From assembly GCA_946481475.1 (NCBI GenBank), contig CAMLOB010000085.1, positions 1 through 10,854 on the forward strand: a stretch of DNA of 10,854 bases. Direction: 5' to 3'. The position numbers were made by a program, and so were the translations under genes. The notes below the pieces were generated by a model that had not been told where the DNA came from, did not search any database, and saw nothing but the letters and a program-made list of their open reading frames with translations. Positions 1-6,431 of this stretch are shown here, piece after piece (the first letter of the stretch is position 1; every line of letters starts with the position of its first letter). The DNA is from an uncultured Chlorobiota bacterium. GTDB lineage: Bacteria > Bacteroidota > Kapaibacteriia > OLB7.

Positions 1-427
1 GATAGAACTTGAACGAAGGCTGGCCGAACAGGTAGAGGAAACGACCATCGCCGATGTTGTCGTAGGTCAGGTCGGCCTCGATAAATCCGTCGGCGGTCTG
101 GATAAAACTTTTTTCCGTCGTGGTATAGCTTCCGGTCACATGCCGTGTCCGGAGTCCTCCCATCAACTCGACGCGGAAGAGATCTTCCACCGGCTTGTCG
201 TAGACGGCACTCAGGACGTAGTTCGTCCCCGAGCCTTCATCGAACGTTCCGCATCCGACGGAGTAGACACCCTCCTGACTGGTAATGTCTCCCCCCACCT
301 CTACTCCCATTCGCTGGTAGTTGTAGATCGGAGAGAGAGGATCATGGTGAGCACATCCCCCGCCGAAGAGGGAGAGGAAGACACCGCAAACAGTTGTGAG
401 GAACGGTATTCCGTATCGTTGGATCAT
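1..427 (-). CDS. Probable outer-membrane beta-barrel or lipoprotein, N-terminal part (runs off left edge)
   Basis: I translated 142 codons from the ATG at 427; the frame stays open to the window edge. The first 25 residues form an export signal: a short basic start (MIQR), a hydrophobic core (about residues 6-22), then GGGC with Cys25. The Cys could be a lipidated residue, but GGG before it is a poor lipobox, so ordinary signal peptidase cleavage is also possible. The mature part alternates short hydrophobic/aromatic strands with polar turns (for example GSGTNY, LTYDNIGDG, then LYLFGQPSF), and has a Cys-x-x-Phe followed by a GSGT turn. This resembles the small outer-membrane beta-barrel proteins common in Chlorobiota-type bacteria; that assignment is by style, not by a recognised family. 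AGGGA lies 6 bases before the start. The gene is 79 bp after pnkp on the same strand and has its own promoter candidate, so it need not be cotranscribed with it. Confidence 0.75.
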   Translation of the reverse strand, partial: MIQRYGIPFLTTVCGVFLSLFGGGCAHHDPLSPIYNYQRMGVEVGGDITSQEGVYSVGCGTFDEGSGTNYVLSAVYDKPVEDLFRVELMGGLRTRHVTGSYTTTEKSFIQTADGFIEADLTYDNIGDGRFLYLFGQPSFKFY

Positions 428-461
428 AGCGTATCCCTGACGTTCTTCCAGAGGGGAAGGG

Positions 462-490
462 AATATAGTTGTTCTTTATCGGATAATGAA
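462..490 (-). promoter_or_regulatory. Candidate sigma70-type promoter for the left-edge gene
   Basis: On the minus strand, TTCATT (485-490) and TATATT (462-467) are separated by exactly 17 bases. The -10 matches the consensus at 5 of 6 positions and the -35 at only 3 of 6. Transcription would begin near 455 and leave a leader of about 28 bases before the ATG at 427. The whole element lies in the short gap after pnkp. It is a pattern match by eye only, and the sigma factors of this host may prefer other sequences. Confidence 0.3.
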
Positions 491-506
491 CGGTCTGTCG
501 GCGAAT

Positions 507-3086
507 TTACAATCTCGGGTCCACCGGCTCACTTTCCATAGCCAAGACCCCGAATACGGCCTGGTGGACACGACGAAGCGATTCGTGCCGGACGAATGCT
601 TCGAGTCCCTCCACACCGAGAGCAAACTCCCGGGAGGCGAGAGAACGCTTTTTTGCCAGTCCCCGGGAGCGGAGGCGTTCCAGATGTTCCGGCAGCGTGT
701 ATTCCGGACCGTAGATGATCCGCAGGTATTCCCGTCCCCGCACCTTCACCGCCGGCTGCACCGGGAACTTCTTCCCCTGTCTGATGAAATCGAGCGGTTT
801 CACCACCATCCCTTCTCCTCCGGCAGCGGTACGTTCTTCCCACCACCTGATGCCCTCTTCCGCTTCACTCTGTTTTTCCAGATCGATCACACGATATGCG
901 GTCGCAAAAAGAGGAGAATGTCCTTCTGCAAACTCCGCAATCCACTCCATGTGCCGGCGGTGATCCTTGTCGACGTGAACCGCCCCCTCGGTGGCCAGGA
1001 TGTGGAAGGGGGCCAGCCGGAAATCATCGAGCGTTTCAACGGGCCAGCAGTACTGCCGGTAGGCACCGATATAGCGCTGGATGTTCTCCTCTCTTCCATG
1101 CCAGGTCTTCCAGACCTCTTCCATCTCCACCCCCCGATCCTTCCCTTTCTTCAACATTCCGACGGCTGCCGCCAGACTGTGCCGGGCGGCCGACCCGACC
1201 GCCGCATACTGGTCGCGGAGCAACTCCTGCGCCTTGGCCGACCAGGGCATCAACTCGCAATCGAGACAGACCCAGTCGGTCTTGAACGTTTCCCAGAAAC
1301 CGGTCCCCGTCAATGCGGCATCCAGCCGGTCGAGCAGAGCGGTTTCAATCGCGTGGTCGTTGAAGAACCGTCGTCCGGTACGGGTGTAGACGATTCCCCG
1401 CTCCGTCCCCGAAACGCCGAATCGTCTCCGCGCAACATCGCCGTCGCGACAGAGGAGGACAACGGCGCGCGATCCCATGTGCTTCTCTTCGCAGACAACG
1501 TTCAGGACTCCTTCTTCGCGGTAGTAATCGAAGGCCTCTTCCGGTCGCTCCAGGTAGTCCGGATGTTTGCTTGTCGCCACCGGCGACATTGTCGGCGGAA
1601 GATAGATCAACCAGCGGGGATCGACCGCAAACCGGCTCATCACCTCAAGCGCAGCGGCGGCGTTCTCCGCCCGGATCGTAATCGCTCCCATCAGCGACGT
1701 GGTCACGATCCGCTTGCCGATCACATCCTCGATGTCGAGCAGATGATCATCTTCCGTCTTCCGGTCAGACTGATCGGAAGAGAGAATCGGTCGGATCGGC
1801 TCGCTGTAGATCTCCTTCGCCTGAACCGAAACGAGTTCCAGTTCGGGATAGCGCAGTGCGGTCAGGCTGCCGCCGAAGACACAGCCGGTGTCGATATTGA
1901 TCGTGCCGTTCAGCCACTCCGCCGTCGGCACGGGCGTGTGACCGTAGACGACGCGTGCATCCCCTTTGTAATCGCGCGCCCAGTTGTAGCGAACCGGCAG
2001 ACCGAACTCGTCGGTCTCGCCGGTCGTCTCGCCGAACAGAGCGAACTCCCGCACCTTCCCCGACGCCCGTCCGGCCATCTCCTCCTTCATACCGGCGTGG
2101 GCCACAACCAGGTTGCCGCCGTCAAGTTCGTAGTGACTGATCAGACCTTCAAGGAAGTCAATCATCAACGGGACGCTTTGCCGCCGATCCTCTTCGGACA
2201 GATTCTCCAGTTCGGCCACCGTCCGCTCCAGTCCGTGCTTCAGTTGCACGTTCCGCCCGTGGAGCTTCTTCAGAAACTTCATATCGTGATTGCCGGGGAC
2301 GCAGATGCCGGTTCCGGCCAGCACCATATTCCGCACCAGGAAGAGCGTTTCCAGCGAATGAGGTCCGCGGTCGACCAGATCGCCGACGAAGAGGCCCACC
2401 CGTCCTTCCGGGTGGGAATAGACCCGGTTGCAGACCGGATTGAGGATTGTCTCGTCGGCACTCTCCGCATATTCGTAGCCGAGCTTCTGCAGCAACTCTT
2501 CCAGTTCCCGGCGACACCCGTGAAGATCGCCGATGATGTCGAACGGTCCCCGCTCCTCCCGCCGGTCGGTCCAGAGTTTCTGCCGTTCGATCCGGACGGA
2601 CTCCACCTCTTCGGGAGAGCGGAGCGTGTGTACAAAACGGATCCCCTCACGCTTGATCTCCCTCATCGAACGCCGCAGCGCACGCTGCTGATTGCGGAGG
2701 ACGTGCGGACCGAATTCACGGTCGGTGCGACGTTCATTCCGCTCCTGACAGATCTTCTCCGGAATATCCAGCACGACGGTAACCGGCAGACAGTGATACT
2801 CCCGGGCCAGCGCGATCAGGGGCTTGCGTCCCTCCGACTGCACGTTCGTGGCGTCGACCACCGTCAGCTTCCGCCGCTTCAGTCGCTTTGCGACGATGTA
2901 GTGGAGAAGTTCGAAGGCATCGTTCGTCGCCGCAAGATTGTTTTCGTCGTCGGACACCATCGCACGGCAGGCATCCGAGGAGATCACCTCCGTCTCCAGA
3001 AAATGCCGACGAGCAAAGGTCGATTTTCCCGAACCGGAGGTTCCGATCAGGATAACGAGTGAGAATTCCGGGATGGTTATGTGCAT
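507..3086 (-). CDS. pnkp: Polynucleotide kinase-phosphatase (Pnkp), RNA end-healing and sealing enzyme of the Pnkp/Hen1 system
   Basis: This 859-aa protein has the three-domain layout and near-usual length of bacterial Pnkp (Clostridium thermocellum enzyme about 870 aa). Residues 1-175 are a 5'-OH polynucleotide kinase with the P-loop GTSGSGKST at 15-23. Residues 180-425 are a metallophosphoesterase that removes 2',3'-cyclic and 3' phosphates; the metal-binding set is present: GDLHG (D187, H189), GDLVDRG (D236), GNHD (N266, H267), H330 and H383. Residues 465-859 are a ligase-type adenylyltransferase with the nucleotidyl lysine K535 in EEKHMGSR, motif IV EGMVVKP (758-764) and motif V KVRGREY (K781). 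It acts in the cytoplasm on RNAs, typically tRNAs, cut by ribotoxins. In the family the ligase needs Hen1, encoded just upstream with a 10-bp overlap. GGGAG 10 bases before the ATG supports the start. No key residue I checked is missing, so the enzyme looks functional. Confidence 0.97.
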   Translation of the reverse strand: MHITIPEFSLVILIGTSGSGKSTFARRHFLETEVISSDACRAMVSDDENNLAATNDAFELLHYIVAKRLKRRKLTVVDATNVQSEGRKPLIALAREYHCLPVTVVLDIPEKICQERNERRTDREFGPHVLRNQQRALRRSMREIKREGIRFVHTLRSPEEVESVRIERQKLWTDRREERGPFDIIGDLHGCRRELEELLQKLGYEYAESADETILNPVCNRVYSHPEGRVGLFVGDLVDRGPHSLETLFLVRNMVLAGTGICVPGNHDMKFLKKLHGRNVQLKHGLERTVAELENLSEEDRRQSVPLMIDFLEGLISHYELDGGNLVVAHAGMKEEMAGRASGKVREFALFGETTGETDEFGLPVRYNWARDYKGDARVVYGHTPVPTAEWLNGTINIDTGCVFGGSLTALRYPELELVSVQAKEIYSEPIRPILSSDQSDRKTEDDHLLDIEDVIGKRIVTTSLMGAITIRAENAAAALEVMSRFAVDPRWLIYLPPTMSPVATSKHPDYLERPEEAFDYYREEGVLNVVCEEKHMGSRAVVLLCRDGDVARRRFGVSGTERGIVYTRTGRRFFNDHAIETALLDRLDAALTGTGFWETFKTDWVCLDCELMPWSAKAQELLRDQYAAVGSAARHSLAAAVGMLKKGKDRGVEMEEVWKTWHGREENIQRYIGAYRQYCWPVETLDDFRLAPFHILATEGAVHVDKDHRRHMEWIAEFAEGHSPLFATAYRVIDLEKQSEAEEGIRWWEERTAAGGEGMVVKPLDFIRQGKKFPVQPAVKVRGREYLRIIYGPEYTLPEHLERLRSRGLAKKRSLASREFALGVEGLEAFVRHESLRRVHQAVFGVLAMESEPVDPRL

Positions 3087-4474
3087 CTGGTAAAGACTCC
3101 CATTTGTGACGGTCCTCCGATCTCTTCTTCAACCGGGCCAAGCGGATGAAACGTGACATCGTAGCCGTACTGTTCGGCAATCGTTGTTCCCCACGCCGTG
3201 AACTCGGCTCTGGTCCACTCGAAGCGGTGATCGTGGTGACGGAATGTTCCGGCCGGAAGGGAGGGCCACATCACGTTATACTCGCCGTTCGGCGTCGTGA
3301 CGATCACACGTCCCGGACGGGCACAGCCGAAGAGGGCACGCTCGAAGGCTCCGAGCCGTTCCGGTTCCAGATGTTCGATCACCTCAACGACGGCGGCGGC
3401 ATCGTATCCCTCAAGACGCCGGTCCCGGTAGGTGAGCGATCCCTGAAGAAGAGAGATCCGGTTTCGCTGCCGCTCCGGAAGCCTGCTCAATTTCTTCTCG
3501 GCCACGTCCAGTCCGTGCAGCGAGAGATCAAGTCCGGTGATCCGCTCGAACTGTTTTTCGGCGGCAAGCAACCTCAGCAGTTTTCCCTCGCCGCAGCCGA
3601 GATCGAGAACAGAGGTTGCTCCGGATTCCAGAAGAAGATCCCGAACGGTCTCCAGCCGGAGCTGGTGCAACCCGATCTTCTCCTCCGCTGCCTCCTCCTG
3701 CGCGTTATGCCGGTCGTCCGCCTCATCCGGATCCACAGTCTCCTCGGAGAGCTGTTCGAGCAGCGATCGGGTCAGAGAACGCCGGTTGAGGAGATAGCGG
3801 TTGACGATGAAGTCACGTTTCGGATGGTCCCGAAGCCACCCTTCTCCCTGACGCAGCAGCTTTTCGACTTCATCAACACCGATATAGTAATGTTTGCTGT
3901 TGTCGAGAACCGGGATCAGGAGATAGAGATGGCCGAGCAGATCGGAGAGCCGGATCGTCTGTCGCAACGTGGCGCGGAAGTACCGACTCCCGCCCCACTC
4001 GGGAAACCGTTCGTCCAGCGGCAGTCGCTCGGCCTCGACTTCGTAGCCGAGAGGCTCGAAGAGTTCGCGCAGAAGTTCCTCTCCTCCGCGGCACGGCAGG
4101 ACCGGAAGATGTGCCTCAAGCGGAATCGGCGTCGCCGCAAGTTCCGGCCGATCCTTCGACGTCCCGTTCATCGCCGTCCCGAACAGCTTCGAGAGGGCGA
4201 CGCTCATGAACGATGATGCCGCATACGGTCGGTCGTTGACATACTGCCGCAGCGCAAAAGCGCCTCCTCCCTTGCCCCGGTCTTTTCTGACCAGACCGAT
4301 CGGATCGACCTCAAGCAGAAGGGCGGCGGTACAGCGCTCTTCGGAAGCCTCGGGATAGAAGACATGCGCCTTCCCGGACGTCAGGTCGAACGTCTGCAAG
4401 CGGTCCGGATGTTTGTGAAGAAGATAGCCGAGGTCGGTGGCCGGCCGGTGCGTCGTGGTGATGGTCAGGAGCAT
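3077..4474 (-). CDS. hen1: RNA 3'-terminal ribose 2'-O-methyltransferase Hen1, RNA repair partner of Pnkp
   Basis: From the ATG at 4474 the product is 465 aa, the usual length of bacterial Hen1. Residues 1-240 are the Hen1 N-terminal domain, starting MLLTITTTHRPATDLGYLLHK; in this family it activates the Pnkp ligase. Residues 270-465 are the SAM-dependent methyltransferase: VLDLGCGEGKLL (289-300) binds SAM, E364-V-I-E367-H368 supplies metal ligands, and H416 in HDHRFEWTR is the last ligand. These match the four-residue Mn2+ site described for C. thermocellum Hen1. The enzyme methylates the 2'-OH of the 3'-terminal nucleotide at a break before Pnkp seals it, which blocks re-cutting by the same endonuclease. 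An acidic stretch (about 242-266, rich in E and D) links the two halves. A GTG at 4537 in the same frame would add 21 residues, but that extension looks unlike the family and has no ribosome binding site. The true start also lacks a clear one. Confidence 0.97.
   Translation of the reverse strand: MLLTITTTHRPATDLGYLLHKHPDRLQTFDLTSGKAHVFYPEASEERCTAALLLEVDPIGLVRKDRGKGGGAFALRQYVNDRPYAASSFMSVALSKLFGTAMNGTSKDRPELAATPIPLEAHLPVLPCRGGEELLRELFEPLGYEVEAERLPLDERFPEWGGSRYFRATLRQTIRLSDLLGHLYLLIPVLDNSKHYYIGVDEVEKLLRQGEGWLRDHPKRDFIVNRYLLNRRSLTRSLLEQLSEETVDPDEADDRHNAQEEAAEEKIGLHQLRLETVRDLLLESGATSVLDLGCGEGKLLRLLAAEKQFERITGLDLSLHGLDVAEKKLSRLPERQRNRISLLQGSLTYRDRRLEGYDAAAVVEVIEHLEPERLGAFERALFGCARPGRVIVTTPNGEYNVMWPSLPAGTFRHHDHRFEWTRAEFTAWGTTIAEQYGYDVTFHPLGPVEEEIGGPSQMGVFTRCT
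3097..3101 (-). promoter_or_regulatory. Ribosome binding site of pnkp inside the end of hen1
   Basis: GGGAG on the minus strand lies 10 bases upstream of the pnkp ATG at 3086 and within the last codons of hen1, whose stop codon (3077-3079) is downstream of that ATG. This placement favours translational coupling of the two repair enzymes. It also supports the pnkp start that gives the conserved N-terminus beginning MHITIPEFSL. Confidence 0.55.
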
Positions 4475-4634
4475 GAACTTGATTGAATGATCAGGGTTGA
4501 CTTCCGTTATACTCTGTTGAGTGAAGGTTGATTGCACTCTATGTAATGCTGTTCGCCGGTCGGCAATTTACTCTATTCGATACGAATGCGGGAATGAGAT
4601 CGCAGTGTGAGGCCTACGAAATCACAGCGAACCT
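4475..4634. other. 160-bp intergenic region before hen1
   Basis: This gap separates the delta-60 gene pair from hen1, all on the minus strand, and is the largest gap in the window. It is visibly more AT-rich than the genes beside it. On the minus strand TATAAC (4506-4511) could be a -10 element with a start near 4500, leaving about 26 bases before the hen1 ATG, but no convincing -35 sits at 16-18 bases. A start there would also place the alternative GTG at 4537 outside the transcript. I found no strong hairpin followed by a T-run, so there is no visible terminator for the delta-60 genes. The region may hold a hen1 promoter. Confidence 0.35.
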
Positions 4635-6431
4635 CTACTTCCCCCGATCCGGAACCCGCACGATCACCGTCTCCTCTCCCCCCTTCAGTTCCAGCAGATA
4701 ACCGCCGGAGCGGATCGCCTCTTCAAGCTCGAACTCTTCCCTCCCCTCCCCCCGCATCCGTTCCTGCGACGGGAGAAGCGTCGTCACGAAGATACCGTCC
4801 GGATCGTACAGGTCGATCGTCAGCAGATCATCTCTCAGAAGTCGGTATTCCACCACCAGCCGGTTGCCCGGAGCCTCCGGGAAGGTGATCCTGACATCCG
4901 CGACAAATCCCCGATAGACCTCTCCGGCAACGGCTGCCGGGATCTGCTCCGGAACGGACTCCGCAGTTTCTTTCCGAGCTTCCGTCACGTCCTCGCGGGC
5001 CTTTCCCTTGTCGGTCGATGCGATGGAAGGAGATCCGGTCGCAGATCCGTCGGCACGGTAGCGGGCAAGGAACAGACTTCCGAGACGATCCCGCGTTCCG
5101 GCAATCACGATGTTTCCGTCCGGCTGAATCAGAACGTCGTATGCCCTGTGCTCGTGATCCCTCTCGTTGTGTCGTCTGACCTTCGGTCCCTCGATCACCT
5201 TCCCTCCATCTCCGAAGCTCTCGTCCGGACTGCCGTCGGCATTGTAGCGGAGCAGGGCAAGATCCGTGTTGTCGACGCTCATCGTATAACCGGCGACGAC
5301 GATCCGGCCATCCTTCTGAAGGGCCAGGGCGTTGGCCGCATCGTAGGCGTTGGTGGCCGGTCCCCTCTTCCAGTTGTAGGTAATGTTCGTGTTGCCGAAA
5401 TCGGTTGTGACGATCCCTTCGGAACCGAAGGTGCGGTCCGGACTCCCGTTGCTATTGCAGCGGAACAACAGAATATCGTCGTCGAAACCGTTGAACATCC
5501 GTCCGGCGGCAAGGATCTTGCCGTCCGGTTGCAAGGCAATGGCATTGAGCGATTGATCGCGGATCATGGACGGGCGGACAATTCCGCCGGAACCGAACGC
5601 CGGATCGAGCCTGCCGTTGGTGGTATAGCGGAGGATCAGAGGATCGGTGTAGCCGAACTCCGTCTCCGTGGAACCGGCTACAAGAATTTTGCCGTCCTTC
5701 TGAAGGAGGAAGTCGTATCCGACATCGTTCGAGCCGCCGACATCGGTCAGGACCAGACCGTCGGCACCGAACGTGGAATCGAGCATTCCGTTCGGACGGT
5801 AACGGAGCAGACCGATGTCGTAGTTGTTTTCCTCTTTGTACGATCTCCAGAGCAGGAGGATCTTGCCGTCGTTCTGCAGGGCGATGTCGTAGACCTCGTT
5901 GGAGATGTTCCCGATGTCGGTCGTCACCATACCGTTCAGACCGAACGTCTCATCCGGCTTTCCGTCCGGACGATACTTGAGGATCGCAATATCCTGTCGT
6001 TCCGGAAAGGCAGTGTAGGGGACCGGGACGATCCCGGCGGTGAGAATGCTTCCGTCGTCCGGCACGGTCATCGCCCGTACCGTTCCGACCCGGTCCAGAT
6101 AGCTGTTGTCCAGCACGGTCTCCCCTCCCGTGCCGAACGTCGTGTCGAGCGATCCATCCTTCAGAAATCGCCGCAAAGGGAAGACGAAGGTATTGGCAAA
6201 CCGGTGGTCCTGACCGACGGCGATGATCTTCTCCCCCTGCATCCGAATCAGGAAGGTCTCACGTTCGGGGATGGTACGGTCGGGATGCCGGTAGAGCGGC
6301 GCCGTCACGCCGCCGTCGCCGAACGTGCCGTCAAGTTCACCCGGCTGGGCCGGGACCGGAGCCGGATCGACGGCAAGAAGAACCGTGAAGAGTATCAGGC
6401 CGGGGAGCCGCGTACGGATATGGTGATTCAT
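4635..6431 (-). CDS. Secreted delta-60 repeat beta-propeller-like protein with C-terminal sorting-type domain
   Basis: The 598-aa product starts with a signal peptide (charged HHIRTR, hydrophobic core at 10-21, likely cleavage V-P-A|Q at 28/29). Residues 32-465 hold seven delta-60 repeats with the pattern lqxDGKIlvaG...RYxxDGxxDxTFGxxG; the DxTFG-type motifs lie near residues 34, 96, 160, 218, 276, 332 and 403. The seventh unit (about 408-463) ends without its own FG motif, while the protein begins with an unpaired one. A charged K/E/S/T-rich linker (466-504) leads to a C-terminal beta-sandwich-like domain (505-598). That domain has the rhythm of type IX secretion or FlgD-like tails: VVEYRLL, IDLYDPDGIFVTTLL, then SGGYLLELKGGEE. 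The role is unknown; the family is generally extracellular. The ATG overlaps the upstream stop as ATGA and has GGAGG 9 bases before it, so translation is probably coupled to the 877-aa neighbour. Repeat assignment is sure; the sorting role is inferred. Confidence 0.93.
   Translation of the reverse strand: MNHHIRTRLPGLILFTVLLAVDPAPVPAQPGELDGTFGDGGVTAPLYRHPDRTIPERETFLIRMQGEKIIAVGQDHRFANTFVFPLRRFLKDGSLDTTFGTGGETVLDNSYLDRVGTVRAMTVPDDGSILTAGIVPVPYTAFPERQDIAILKYRPDGKPDETFGLNGMVTTDIGNISNEVYDIALQNDGKILLLWRSYKEENNYDIGLLRYRPNGMLDSTFGADGLVLTDVGGSNDVGYDFLLQKDGKILVAGSTETEFGYTDPLILRYTTNGRLDPAFGSGGIVRPSMIRDQSLNAIALQPDGKILAAGRMFNGFDDDILLFRCNSNGSPDRTFGSEGIVTTDFGNTNITYNWKRGPATNAYDAANALALQKDGRIVVAGYTMSVDNTDLALLRYNADGSPDESFGDGGKVIEGPKVRRHNERDHEHRAYDVLIQPDGNIVIAGTRDRLGSLFLARYRADGSATGSPSIASTDKGKAREDVTEARKETAESVPEQIPAAVAGEVYRGFVADVRITFPEAPGNRLVVEYRLLRDDLLTIDLYDPDGIFVTTLLPSQERMRGEGREEFELEEAIRSGGYLLELKGGEETVIVRVPDRGK
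5034..6338 (-). repeat. Array of seven delta-60 repeats in the 598-aa protein
   Basis: There are seven protein-level tandem units of about 55-70 residues, each with a DGKI-type strand, an ARYxxDG strand and a DxTFGxGG turn. At the DNA level the units have diverged, keeping only short recurring stretches around the FG motif. The array is phased so that FG motif 1 at the N-terminus stands alone and unit 7 at the C-terminus lacks one, making seven complete units if the ends pair. Confidence 0.9.

Noticed and set aside
445..459. Inverted repeat CTTCC-AGAGG-GGAAG in the gap after pnkp
   Set aside because: The stem is only 5 bp and no T-run follows on the minus strand, so it does not qualify as an intrinsic terminator for pnkp.
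486..3062. An 858-codon open frame on the plus strand opposite pnkp
   Set aside because: It is a shadow of pnkp: GC-rich codon use leaves the opposite strand free of stops. Its translation is rich in R, P, H and L with no domain, whereas the minus strand gives a full set of catalytic motifs.
3146..4216. A 356-codon plus-strand frame opposite hen1
   Set aside because: It is antisense to the conserved Hen1 domains, and its translation shows no recognisable motif.
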